From the NCBI RefSeq assembly GCF_001305675.1, contig NZ_CP011853.1, positions 2,852,001 through 2,916,000 of the forward strand: DNA of 64,000 nucleotides, given 5' to 3'. Positions 17,408 through 27,198 of this stretch are shown one piece after another. Positions within the stretch are counted from its first letter, which is position 1. Every line of letters begins with the position of its first letter. The notes beneath the pieces are model-generated. The model was not told the origin of the DNA, made no database searches, and saw nothing but the letters and a program-made list of their open reading frames with translations. This DNA is from Gordonia phthalatica (lineage in GTDB: Bacteria; Actinomycetota; Actinomycetes; Mycobacteriales; Mycobacteriaceae). The position numbers were made by a program, and so were the translations under genes.

Positions 17408-20400
17408 ACCCGTTCTCGGACACGAAGCGTCCACCGAATCCCTCCGGCTCGAGGTCATCGCGAACCCCGTCGCGAACCTCGCGCTTCTGCACAACCACGT
17501 GCCGATCGTGCAGCGGATCCAGGTCACCAACGTCTCCGACAGTGACCTCACCGAGCTTCGAGTCACCGCAGAGCTCACCGGCCTCGCCGACGGGTCCGCG
17601 CCCGAGTGGTCCGCGGAACTGCCCCGACTCGCCGCGGGGACGTCGCACTCGTGGGAGTTCCTCCACGACCTCGCGCCGTCGCGCCAGCACCTCGAGAGCC
17701 TGAACGAGGCGTACGACGCCCAGATCTCGTACGCCGTCACCGCCGACGAACAGAAGCTCTCACTCGATGTGCCCGTCCGCCTCCTCGCGCACAACGAGTG
17801 GTTCGCCGCCGCCTTCTGCTACGAGTCACTGGCCTCGTTCGTCCAGCCCAACACCGCAGGCGTGCACGCCGTTCTCAGCGAGGCATCGGACATCCTCGGC
17901 GCCTCCACCGGCGACAACTCGCTGCAGGGCTACCAGGCCGGCACACAGCGCGCAGGCACCATCGCAGCGGCGATCTACGCGGCACTGTGCGTGCGGAACA
18001 TCCGCTACATCAACCCGCCCGCATCGTTCGAGAACACCGGCCAGAAGATCCGCAGCCCGCAGGACGTTCTCGATCAACGGTTCGGCACCTGCATCGACCT
18101 GACCGTCCTCTACGCCGCCTGCCTGGAGCAGGCCGGTCTGAATCCGCTGATCTGGATCGTCGACGGCCACGCCTTCGTCGGCTTCATGCGCGAGGAGTCG
18201 ACACTCCCTCGCCCGGTCCTCGACGAACGCAACAGCATGCTGAACCTCGCCGAGTCCGGTCGCGCGGTGATCCTTGAAGCGTCCTTCTACGGCGGCGACA
18301 ACGCCCCGACCTTCCGCGAAGCCGTCGACGCCGCAAAGGCGCACCTGCAGCAGCCGTTGGACCTGATGTTCATCGTCGACGTCCGCGCCGCGGGCAACGC
18401 AGGCGTCACCCCGTTCGTCGCCGGCGTGCAGACCGAGCAGCAGATCGCCGCCGCCGAAGCGTCCAAGGCCGCCGCCACCCGCGACCTCTCCCTCCCGGAC
18501 GCGCTGATCGTCGAACGGGACGACGACCAGGTCCTCGACCTCGCCGACACCGCGCCCCTGCGCGTCAAGAAGTGGAAGCGCGCACTCCTGGACCTCAGCA
18601 CGCGCAACCGGCTCCTCAACATGCGGCCGTCGCGCGAGGTGATCCCGCTCGCCCTTCCCGGGCAGGCGCTCGCCCTGGCCGACGACCTCGTCCACGCGGG
18701 CAAGAAGCTCACCATCCGGCCGAGCGACGACTTCAGCGGCGTCCAAGTCCTCAGCGGCATCCGCTCCCCGTTCGAGCTCGGCGAGCAGGTCCTGGTCGAC
18801 GTCCTCGCCGACCGCCGCGAGGTGTTCGCCATCGTCACCGAGGCGAAGTACCTCTCCACCATGAAGCACCTGCAACGCACCGCGCGCACGCTGTACGAGG
18901 AGACCGGAAGCACCAATCTGTACATGGCGTTCGGTTCGCTGGTGCACACCACCACGACCGGCCGGGAGGCCAACGCGCCGCTGTTCCTGCTGCCGGTGAA
19001 GGTGGTCGGCGGCACCGGGAAGAGCCGGTACGAGATCATCGTCGACACCACCGGCATCGCCCTCCCCAACCACTGCCTCATCGAGTGGCTGCGGGTGAAG
19101 CACAACGTCGTCATCGACGCCCTCAACACCCCGCCGACCGACGACTCCGGCATCGACATCCCCGCAGCCCTGAAAGCCGTGCGCGCCGCCCTGCTGAAGA
19201 ACCGTCTCGACTTCCGAATCGACGAGACGGCCGCCGTCGCCATCTTCAAGTTCGGCACTCTCGGCCTCTGGCAAGACCTCCAGCGCTCGTGGGACGTCCT
19301 CGAGAAGAGCCCGCTGGTCCACCACCTCACGCACACCGCCGGCGAGACCTTCGTCGACCCGGAGGCCACGTCCGACGACCCGCTCACCGCGATCCCCGTC
19401 CACGAGACCACCCACCCGCTGCCCGTCCACTACGACGCGTCGCAGCTCAAGGCCGTCGAGCTGTCGGCGATGGGCCGCACCTTCGTCCTTGAAGGCCCGC
19501 CCGGAACCGGTAAGTCGCAGACCATCACCAACCTGATCGCCCGCAACCTCGCGGCCGGTCGGACCGTTCTGTTCGTCGCCGAGAAGCAGGCCGCCCTGCA
19601 GGTGGTGAAGCGACGCCTGGAGGCTGTCGGCCTGGCGCCCTTCACGCTGGACCTGCACGGTTCAGCGCAGAAGAGCGACAACATCCGCAAGCAGTTGAAG
19701 GACGCACTGGAGTTCAAGCACGGCTACAACCAGCGCACCTGGGACACCGAGGTCGCCACCTGGCGCACCTACCACCAGAAACTCGACACCTACCCGTCGC
19801 TGATCCACGACCGCAACGCCGCGGGCGACTCCCTGTGGAGCGCCGCACAATCGGTCGCCGACAGCGCGAACACCCCCTACGTCGAGCTGCCGACCGTCTT
19901 CGTCGCTACCGTCACCGCCGCGCAGCTCCAACGCATCCGCGACGCGCTCCGCTCCTTCGGCCGTACCGCTCACCCGTCCGACACCGTCCCCGACAGCCCG
20001 TGGGTCATCGGCGCCGAGGTGGCCGACGACGCCGCTCTCAACGCCGCTGCCGATCGTGCGGCCGCCGCGCTCGCCCGCCTCACCGCCGACCCGACGGCCG
20101 ACCGCATCGCCCGCGCGCTCGGTGATCCGGCTGCGATCGACGTCCTGGTCGCGCACGCCCGCACCGAGTTCGGTGCGCCCGTCGTGACCGTCGCCGAGCT
20201 CGCCCGTTTCAACAGCCCCGCGTGGCAGGCGCAGTACCAGCACGCCAGCCGGCAGTTCGCGACTTTCGTCGACCGCACCCGCCAATTCACGGAGCGGTTC
20301 ATCCCGACCTTCCTCACCTCCGGAGACGCCGCGGGCATCGCCGCCCTCATCCGCGAATCCCAGCGCGGGCTGTTCAAGCGCAAGAAGATCGAGGAGGCGA

Positions 20401-23400
20401 CCATCGCCCTCCGCGGTGTGCTGCACCCCGGCGTCGACCTTCCGCTCGACGACGCGCTCCCGCTCCTCGACTCCGTTCCCGGCCTCCGCGCCGAACACGA
20501 GAGCCTCCGCCAGACCGTCGCCGACGTCTTCGGTCCACACCTCCCGTACCTGTGGGATCCGCTCAGCCTCGACGCCCAGGGATCGCTCGCCGCGACAGTC
20601 GAACGCCTCCGCGCCGTGTTCCAGTTCGCCGAGCAGCATTCACGCGAGTGGGAAGTCCTCCGCGCCGAGCCGTCGCTCTCCCCTTCGTCGCTCGACGCTC
20701 TCATCGAGGCCACCACCGGCTGGCGCCAGTGGGCCGGTGCGCTCGGCGCCACCCCGGCGACCCTGCAGCGTTGGCAGCGCGGGCGCCCGTGGGTCGACGC
20801 GTGGGAGCAGACCCAGCAAGCGTGGTCGTCGGACATCAGCAGCCGCGGCATCGACGTCGTCCGCCGGTACGTCACCCTGCAGAATCAGCTCGAACCGCTC
20901 CGGCAGTCCGGGCTCGACGCCATCGCCGACGATCTGCTCGCCGGACGGATCCCGTCGGCGGAGGGCGAGACCCGGTTCCTCGCCGGCCTCGCACATGCGT
21001 CCCTCGCCGAGCGCACCCAGCACGGCGGCCTCACCCAGTTCCTGCACACGCAGCAGGACGGAAAGGTCACCGACTTCGCGGCCTCGTCGAATCGGATCCG
21101 CGAACTCCAGCAGGATGCACTGCCCGCCCAACTCGCCGCGCAGCGCCCCTTCGACCCCGACCGCCTCAAGGACAACTACGGCGAACTGCAGCGCGCGCTC
21201 GCCGGGAAACGCAACGCGGCGTCAGTCCGATCGCTGGTCCACAAGTACGGGCCCGAGATCCAGGCGGCGACGCCATGCTTCCTGGTGAGCCCCACCTCGC
21301 TCGCGCAGTATGTGCCGCCGGGCTCGATCATGTTCGATGTCGTCGTGTTCGACGAGGCGTCGCAGGTGACGGTCGCGCAGTCGGTCGGTGCGCTCGGTCG
21401 TGCCAAGTCCGCGGTCATCGTCGGAGACTCGAAGCAGATGCCGCCCACCATGATCGGCGTCGCGTCCGGCGGTGACGCTGACGACGAGGATGAGGAGGAG
21501 ACCGTCCCCGAGGACCTCGAGAGCATCCTCACCGAGTGTGTCGAATCCGGTGTGCCGCGGCTTCCGCTGACCTGGCACTACCGGAGCCAGGACGAGTCGC
21601 TGATCGCGTTCTCCAACGAGATGTACTACGAGTCCAAGCTCGCCAGCCTCCCGAGTCCCGGCCACAGCGACGACGCGGGCATCCAGTGGCGCCGCGTCGA
21701 CGGTCACTTCAACCGCGAGGACAAAAAGAACGACTACCGCACCAACCGCGTCGAAGCCGACGCGATCGTCCACGAGGTCACCCGCCTCGTGCACGCGACG
21801 CCGCCCGAGCGCAGCATCGGCATCGTCACCTTCAACCGCCAGCAGCAGGATCTGATCCTCAACCTCCTGGAGGAGACCGGAGACGAGACGATCCTCGAGC
21901 TGCTCGGCGACGACGTGGTCGACGGCCTCTTCGTGAAGAACCTGGAGAACGTGCAGGGCGACGAGCGTGACGTGATCCTGTTCTCCACAGCCTTCTCCAA
22001 GCGACCCGGCGAGAAGCAGATGCCGCTGAACTTCGGTCCCCTCACCCGGGTCGGCGGCGAGAAGCGCCTCAACGTCGCCGTCACCCGCGCCAAGCGGAAG
22101 GTCGTGGTCTTCAGTTCGTTCGACCCCACCGACATCGACCTCACCCGCACCCGCTCGGTCGGCATGGCGCATCTGCGCGGCTACCTCGAAGCTGCCGCTG
22201 CGCACACCAGCGGCGCCGACACCTTCGACCCGCGGACCGCAGACTCGCTGCAGACGCAGATCGCGGACGTGTTGCGCGACAGCCGTTTCGAGGTGCAGCA
22301 GAACTACGGGATGTCGGACTTCGTCGTCGACATCGCCGTCCGCTCTCCCCTGTCCGAGCGCTGGCAGGTGGCTGTGATGCTCGACGGCCCCAACTGGAAT
22401 CGTCGCGAGACCGTCACCGACCGAGACGTGATGCCAGACCTGCTGCACGACCGCATGGGCTGGAGCAGCGTCCTGCGGATCTGGCTCCCCGAGTGGCTGA
22501 GCGACCGCGACGCCGCCGTCGAACAGGTGCGCGCCGCGATCGAGACGGCCGAGGAGGAACGGCTCGAAGAAGAGGCGGCCGACGCTGCCGACTCGGCCGC
22601 ACCACAGCAGGACGGTGCGCAGCTTGAGCAGCCGTCCGGCGCCGCGGATGTTCCGCCGGAGGTGCCCACGTCGCCTGTCGCCGAGGAGTCTCAGGCCCCG
22701 ACGGCGACCACGCCGTCCGCGAAGCCGACTCCGGTGCCGCCGGAGTTCGCTACTTCATCCGACGTCACGCCGCTGCCTCCGCAACCGGCCCCGGGCACGC
22801 CCGCTCCCGAGCACCGCCTCGTCGCCCGAGTCGCAGAACCTCCTGCGCCGCCTGCACCCGCCGACGCCATGATCGTCACACCGTCGTCGGCCGGTCTGCC
22901 GCCGATGGTGATCGCGTCAGCTCCGGCGTCCGATGCCGTGGCCGCGCCCGCACCGATTGGCCCGCCGGTCAAGGAGAAGTACCGTACCGCGCCGACCATG
23001 CCGCTCGGCACGCGCGATCAGCTCGACGGCACTCCCGACGCCGCGCTGCGCGAGACGATCCTCACCGCATTGCTGGAGACCGTCGACATCTGCGGCCCGA
23101 TCGAGTTGGGGTCGCTGTGCGGAAGCATCGTGCGGCGGTTCGGATTCGAACGCGCCAGTTCGTCGCGCCGGCAGATCGTCGAGGCGATCCTGCCTGCCGA
23201 GCTCGTCCGCGACGGCGAGTTCGGAGCCTTCGTCTGGCCCGCGTCCCTCGATCCGGCGTCGTGGAGCACGTTCCGTGTGCCGACCGGTAGCAGTGGAAAA
23301 CGGTCGCTCGACGAGATCGCGCCCGAGGAGCTCGTGAACGCGCTCGTCGCTGCCGCGAAACGCAGTCCGGGCGACGCGGAGAGCGTGATCCGCGCTGCCC

Positions 23401-23531
23401 TCACTGCGTTCGGTCAGAAGAAGCTCACGCAGGGCGCGAGAGATCGGGCATCGAGATGCCTAAGTCTTGCGGTAGCCAGCGGACGCGTTGCGTTCAAGGA
23501 CGGAATCTTCCAAAAGCCGACTCCGGTTTAA
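17397..23531 (+). CDS. DUF4011-SF1 helicase-Vsr-like giant protein (Hhe-like defence protein)
   Basis: A protein of 2044 residues; GTG start with GAGGAG 7 nt upstream. Domains in order: beta-rich N-terminus; a transglutaminase-like segment at about residues 220-265 (FGTCIDLTVLYAACLEQAG and DGHAFVGF supply Cys, Asp and His); DUF4011 start near 388 (KKWKRALLDLSTRNRLLNM); SF1 helicase with Walker A LEGPPGTGKSQTITN near 698 and Walker B VFDEASQVT near 1317; helicase motif VAVTRAKRKVVVFSS near 1560; MTES_1575/Vsr-like endonuclease at about 1615-1715 (MSDFVVDIAV, VAVMLDGPNW); Pro/Ala linker 1750-1855; DUF3320-like C-terminal wHTH. The DUF4011-helicase-Vsr order matches the single-gene antiphage protein named Hhe. 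It probably acts as a DNA-unwinding nuclease on foreign DNA. Confidence 0.88.
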   Translation: MVAEPVLGHEASTESLRLEVIANPVANLALLHNHVPIVQRIQVTNVSDSDLTELRVTAELTGLADGSAPEWSAELPRLAAGTSHSWEFLHDLAPSRQHLESLNEAYDAQISYAVTADEQKLSLDVPVRLLAHNEWFAAAFCYESLASFVQPNTAGVHAVLSEASDILGASTGDNSLQGYQAGTQRAGTIAAAIYAALCVRNIRYINPPASFENTGQKIRSPQDVLDQRFGTCIDLTVLYAACLEQAGLNPLIWIVDGHAFVGFMREESTLPRPVLDERNSMLNLAESGRAVILEASFYGGDNAPTFREAVDAAKAHLQQPLDLMFIVDVRAAGNAGVTPFVAGVQTEQQIAAAEASKAAATRDLSLPDALIVERDDDQVLDLADTAPLRVKKWKRALLDLSTRNRLLNMRPSREVIPLALPGQALALADDLVHAGKKLTIRPSDDFSGVQVLSGIRSPFELGEQVLVDVLADRREVFAIVTEAKYLSTMKHLQRTARTLYEETGSTNLYMAFGSLVHTTTTGREANAPLFLLPVKVVGGTGKSRYEIIVDTTGIALPNHCLIEWLRVKHNVVIDALNTPPTDDSGIDIPAALKAVRAALLKNRLDFRIDETAAVAIFKFGTLGLWQDLQRSWDVLEKSPLVHHLTHTAGETFVDPEATSDDPLTAIPVHETTHPLPVHYDASQLKAVELSAMGRTFVLEGPPGTGKSQTITNLIARNLAAGRTVLFVAEKQAALQVVKRRLEAVGLAPFTLDLHGSAQKSDNIRKQLKDALEFKHGYNQRTWDTEVATWRTYHQKLDTYPSLIHDRNAAGDSLWSAAQSVADSANTPYVELPTVFVATVTAAQLQRIRDALRSFGRTAHPSDTVPDSPWVIGAEVADDAALNAAADRAAAALARLTADPTADRIARALGDPAAIDVLVAHARTEFGAPVVTVAELARFNSPAWQAQYQHASRQFATFVDRTRQFTERFIPTFLTSGDAAGIAALIRESQRGLFKRKKIEEATIALRGVLHPGVDLPLDDALPLLDSVPGLRAEHESLRQTVADVFGPHLPYLWDPLSLDAQGSLAATVERLRAVFQFAEQHSREWEVLRAEPSLSPSSLDALIEATTGWRQWAGALGATPATLQRWQRGRPWVDAWEQTQQAWSSDISSRGIDVVRRYVTLQNQLEPLRQSGLDAIADDLLAGRIPSAEGETRFLAGLAHASLAERTQHGGLTQFLHTQQDGKVTDFAASSNRIRELQQDALPAQLAAQRPFDPDRLKDNYGELQRALAGKRNAASVRSLVHKYGPEIQAATPCFLVSPTSLAQYVPPGSIMFDVVVFDEASQVTVAQSVGALGRAKSAVIVGDSKQMPPTMIGVASGGDADDEDEEETVPEDLESILTECVESGVPRLPLTWHYRSQDESLIAFSNEMYYESKLASLPSPGHSDDAGIQWRRVDGHFNREDKKNDYRTNRVEADAIVHEVTRLVHATPPERSIGIVTFNRQQQDLILNLLEETGDETILELLGDDVVDGLFVKNLENVQGDERDVILFSTAFSKRPGEKQMPLNFGPLTRVGGEKRLNVAVTRAKRKVVVFSSFDPTDIDLTRTRSVGMAHLRGYLEAAAAHTSGADTFDPRTADSLQTQIADVLRDSRFEVQQNYGMSDFVVDIAVRSPLSERWQVAVMLDGPNWNRRETVTDRDVMPDLLHDRMGWSSVLRIWLPEWLSDRDAAVEQVRAAIETAEEERLEEEAADAADSAAPQQDGAQLEQPSGAADVPPEVPTSPVAEESQAPTATTPSAKPTPVPPEFATSSDVTPLPPQPAPGTPAPEHRLVARVAEPPAPPAPADAMIVTPSSAGLPPMVIASAPASDAVAAPAPIGPPVKEKYRTAPTMPLGTRDQLDGTPDAALRETILTALLETVDICGPIELGSLCGSIVRRFGFERASSSRRQIVEAILPAELVRDGEFGAFVWPASLDPASWSTFRVPTGSSGKRSLDEIAPEELVNALVAAAKRSPGDAESVIRAALTAFGQKKLTQGARDRASRCLSLAVASGRVAFKDGIFQKPTPV

Positions 23532-23546
23532 TGACCGCCGCTCGCG

Positions 23547-25325
23547 TCACTCCCGCTCCCAGCCCATCGCACGCTCAACGAGATACGGGTTGTGAACCGC
23601 CCGCTGCGTGGAGGGACCTACGCGGCACATACGCAGCGCGACCGTTGAGGCTGCTCGCGTAACGCGAGTGTCATCGAGTAGATCCTCCAGCGCATCCAGA
23701 TCCGGCGCGTGAAGCAGGACCACCCCTGGACCGAACGACGCATGCGCCTCGTAGTTGATCCGAATGCCGGGGTGCTGACGAATCAGCCGCACCACTCCCA
23801 GGTCCTCGTCGCAACCCAGTTCTACTTCGTTCGCCGCGACGAAGCCCGAAACGTGTCCAGTCTGTTTGTTCCGCGTGATCGTCAGCGTTTCCGGCCGCGC
23901 GATCGAAAGGCAACAGAGGACCGACCACCGCTCCTTCTCGCCTCGTGCACCGCGAAGTGACTTCGGCATGCAACTGATCGCCCAGCTCGCGTACTCGGTC
24001 CGAGCCGGAAACGGCACACACCGTTCGAGGTAGGCACGGACGATCCGCAGTACCTGCTCCGCTTCAGACAGGTTGATGAACGCATTGAACGCCTGGCCGC
24101 GGGCTGCGGTGTGCTGCCGCTCCACCCTTTGGGCAACCGCGGAATCGTCGGCGTTGGCGGAAAGAGGCTGCGCCACCCATCGGTCGATCTCGTCCGCTGA
24201 GACAAGTTCGGAGAACGTCCTCGACACCTTGATCGGGTTAGCCATCTCCATCGTGTTCCGCAGAATCAACCCATCGTTCTGTGCCGCATGGATCAGCGCG
24301 CGTTCATCGCGTCGAAGACTGCGCTTTGCTGAGTCTCGGTTCCTGCTGATCAGTGTCTGTGCCGCTGCATCGGATCGAATATAGAAGGCCTCGATGTCGG
24401 AGTATGTAACGGAATGCTGTGCGAACCTCCCAACGAAGTCGATCGTTTCGCCGATGTATGCCTGCCCATCGGAGAAGGAGAGTAAGTAGTGGCCGGCTGC
24501 ACTCGGACCGTCGGCGGAGAGATGGCTGCGCACCGCATCCCGATCAGGGAAGGGACCGTCGAATCCCTCATCGGCAAGCCACCGCGCGAGGCTCGCCTTC
24601 CGCCGGGCAAGTTCGTCCGCATCTGGTTCCGGTACAGGATGGAACGCGCTTGCCGGCAGCATCGACGCGGCGACATCTTCACCATCGGAGTGCTTCGTCG
24701 GTGCCCCGTTGGCTTCGTCCGGCATAACCCAGTCGGGCGCCAGCTCTAGACCCAAGATGAAGACATCCTCGGGGTGGAACGGCTCCGTGATCTCAGCGCC
24801 GAGCCGCCCCGACGTTCCGAGTTCCCAGTCCGCCCCATCGGTCGGCCTGACCCATTCAAATTTCAAGGCGGCCCCGGTCGGCAGAGCGAAGTACTTCCAC
24901 GACCGCGCAGCCAAGTCACCGGTTCGCACCGATCTCGGCCTTGCGATAACGCTGCGGCGTGAACAGTCTGACGTGGCTTCAACCTGCCACCCCAAACCCA
25001 GCAGCGTGTAGGCAATACTCGGTGCAGCCTGCGGAGGCAGATCTCCCAGGACACCACGTCGTGGAATGTCTCGCCCATCGACGATCCACCCATCGTGATC
25101 ATCCCAGTGCGCGACAAGTGTCGCCTCGCTGCGCCCAGTCCACAGCCCGGGTCGATCCTCCGTTGGGCCCAGCCGGAGTGTCACGGGCTCGCACCTGTCG
25201 AATGCTGCCTCAAACAGGGCAGGCATCGATGGATCCTCCGTCACCAGCACTGAATCGTCCGCAAGTTCTGCAGGCAGCACTTCATCCCCTTGCTCGACCA
25301 CCGCCGCCGCAGTTTCATCACTCAT
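23547..25325 (-). CDS. GIY-YIG-like domain protein, last gene of four-gene operon
   Basis: A protein of 592 residues. At about residues 276-345 is a GIY-YIG-like nuclease fold: GHYLLSFSDGQAYIGET, then the catalytic-type arginine in FVGRFAQH, the glutamate in RDERALIHAAQ, and LRNTM at the end. The N-terminal 270 residues contain two beta-rich repeats without a known family. The C-terminal 240 residues (from NAFINLSEAEQVLRIVRAYL) are unknown. ATG preceded by GAGGGGAAAGCAGGA. It starts 127 bp after the helicase stop on the same strand and ends 15 bp from the convergent giant helicase. It is probably the nuclease effector of the operon (inferred). Confidence 0.75.
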   Translation of the reverse strand: MSDETAAAVVEQGDEVLPAELADDSVLVTEDPSMPALFEAAFDRCEPVTLRLGPTEDRPGLWTGRSEATLVAHWDDHDGWIVDGRDIPRRGVLGDLPPQAAPSIAYTLLGLGWQVEATSDCSRRSVIARPRSVRTGDLAARSWKYFALPTGAALKFEWVRPTDGADWELGTSGRLGAEITEPFHPEDVFILGLELAPDWVMPDEANGAPTKHSDGEDVAASMLPASAFHPVPEPDADELARRKASLARWLADEGFDGPFPDRDAVRSHLSADGPSAAGHYLLSFSDGQAYIGETIDFVGRFAQHSVTYSDIEAFYIRSDAAAQTLISRNRDSAKRSLRRDERALIHAAQNDGLILRNTMEMANPIKVSRTFSELVSADEIDRWVAQPLSANADDSAVAQRVERQHTAARGQAFNAFINLSEAEQVLRIVRAYLERCVPFPARTEYASWAISCMPKSLRGARGEKERWSVLCCLSIARPETLTITRNKQTGHVSGFVAANEVELGCDEDLGVVRLIRQHPGIRINYEAHASFGPGVVLLHAPDLDALEDLLDDTRVTRAASTVALRMCRVGPSTQRAVHNPYLVERAMGWERE

Positions 25326-25452
25326 TGAAATCCTGCTTTCCCCTCATCGAGAGTCCGAAGCACCATTCGCCCGTCGTACCGTGTCCTAGGATCGTTTCGT
25401 CGCTTAACAGGGTTTTCTCCCACGAACAACTGACGTTCGTCGCGGCCGGTCA

Positions 25453-27198
25453 TTACTGGATACGCGTCGGCATCTTCAGCGGCGACAATCCGAGTTCCTC
25501 ATCCGGTTCATCGATGCGTGACAACCTGTCCAGAATCGGCAGCACGTCCTGGTTCTCGAGCCTGCCGAGTGCCTCATCCTCAATCCGGACAACAGCTCTG
25601 GGTGCCAGTCCCAGTGCTTTCGCGGCTTCCCGAACCGAGTGCGTCGGCCCACCGTCGATCCCGAAGCGGAGAAGCAATACCTCGATCTGCTGTGCCGACA
25701 GGATCGACATGCACGACAACAGCAGGTCGAACGTCGCAAGGTCCGCGTGAAGCCCGCCGGCAAGCATGCAATCGCTGACTATCCCCGTACGCACCGGATC
25801 GACAACGTCCTGGCCCGCAATCACAGCGGTGAGCGCCTGCACACGGGGCATCGCACGCGCGGACTCAACCTCTGACATCGATTGCCCGAGCCAATTCGCC
25901 AACTGTCCAACAGCGTCTCCGGCCGGGACGTCAAGGGTCTGGTCTGCGATCTCCGTCAACTGTTCGAGGAACGATTCGTGCGCACCTCGCGCTGGATCCT
26001 CGATCGTGCCCTGGATGTATAGGACGATGAACGAGGCGGCGCGCCCGTCCGGCTTGGGCCGGATGATCCGACCGATGCGCTGAATCATCTGTCGGCGAGA
26101 AGAGCTGGCCGCCACGATGATGCCGACGTCCGCTTCAGGTACGTCGATTCCCTCGTCAAGGATCTTCGGGGCAGCGAGCGCCGTGACGTGGCCGTCTGAG
26201 AATCGGCGCAGCAACCTCGCACGCTCGTCAGACGTATTCGAACTGGACACCGATTCCGCATACACACCGGCGGTAGCCAACGCGTCCGCCGCGGTTTGCG
26301 CGGACGTTTTCGTCTCCGAGAAGACCAGCGTCCGGCCTGCGCCTGTCAATACAGAGCCAAGATTGTGGAGAACCTTTAGTTTGGCCTGACTGCTGGCCAG
26401 GAGTTCGCGCCGGGCGGAGAACGCATGCAGGTACGCGCCCGCCGATCGTGACGCGCGGTAGTCCCCGTCCTTCGCGAGGTCTTGCACATCTTGGAGGAAC
26501 AGCCCGAACGGCTCGTCACGGCATCCGTACTCTGAGATCAACTTCCAGCGCTCACTAGAGAGCGTGCTTTCGATCTGCCGATACTTCGAGTACTCCATCG
26601 CGGAGAACTGCACCGGCACAGTCATGACACGGACTGGAGCGATGATCCCGTCAGCTCGCGCTCGCCTGAAGTCGCATCCGGTGATCGCCACACCGAAGAA
26701 TGGAAGCAGTTTCTCTTCCACCCCACCATCCGAACGCTCCAGCGTTGCTGTCAGTCCCAATCTCTCACTGAAAGATGTCCGGAGCGCGCGGGAGAAGCTG
26801 TCCGAGCCATACCGATGGACTTCGTCAGCGATGCACATGGTCGGGCCATCAGGTATCTCGAAGTTGTCTCGGTACGCGGACTGCACCGTCGTGATCAGTA
26901 CGTCGACGTCGCCGAAGCGGTCGCTATGCAGGTGCCCGCGACGACCGATGCGGACAGTCCCCAGGGTGCGACGTGCTGCGTGATACCACTGCTCGACAAG
27001 GTCGACTCCCGGCACGATCACGAGCACCCGGACGCCGCGGCCGAGTGCATCCGCAGCGGCCGCGAGTCCAAGCGTCGTCTTGCCGGTACCCGTGACGGCC
27101 TCGACAATTGCGCACCGATCGGCTGCGATCCACCGGTCCAGTGCTTCACGCTGCCATTCGCGCAACGAAAGTTGGGCATTGCTCACGGCCGCACCCAC
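25453..27198 (-). CDS. SF2 (XPB/DEAD-like) helicase with sigma-region-4-like C-terminus
   Basis: A protein of 581 residues. Q-motif-like REWQREALDRWI, Walker A VEAVTGTGKTTLGLA near residue 38, Walker B ADEVHRYG near 136, motif III LGLTATLERSDG, motif VI QMIQRIGRIIRPK near 370. The last about 100 residues contain LSAQQIEVLLLRFGIDGG and VREAAKALGLAPRAVVRIE, which read like a sigma-70 region 4 helix-turn-helix. The GTG at 27198 has GGAGGGG 7 nt upstream; a second in-frame GTG at 27186 makes a GTGA overlap with the upstream gene. It sits between a small wHTH-like protein and the GIY-YIG protein in one operon. Confidence 0.88.
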   Translation of the reverse strand: MGAAVSNAQLSLREWQREALDRWIAADRCAIVEAVTGTGKTTLGLAAAADALGRGVRVLVIVPGVDLVEQWYHAARRTLGTVRIGRRGHLHSDRFGDVDVLITTVQSAYRDNFEIPDGPTMCIADEVHRYGSDSFSRALRTSFSERLGLTATLERSDGGVEEKLLPFFGVAITGCDFRRARADGIIAPVRVMTVPVQFSAMEYSKYRQIESTLSSERWKLISEYGCRDEPFGLFLQDVQDLAKDGDYRASRSAGAYLHAFSARRELLASSQAKLKVLHNLGSVLTGAGRTLVFSETKTSAQTAADALATAGVYAESVSSSNTSDERARLLRRFSDGHVTALAAPKILDEGIDVPEADVGIIVAASSSRRQMIQRIGRIIRPKPDGRAASFIVLYIQGTIEDPARGAHESFLEQLTEIADQTLDVPAGDAVGQLANWLGQSMSEVESARAMPRVQALTAVIAGQDVVDPVRTGIVSDCMLAGGLHADLATFDLLLSCMSILSAQQIEVLLLRFGIDGGPTHSVREAAKALGLAPRAVVRIEDEALGRLENQDVLPILDRLSRIDEPDEELGLSPLKMPTRIQ

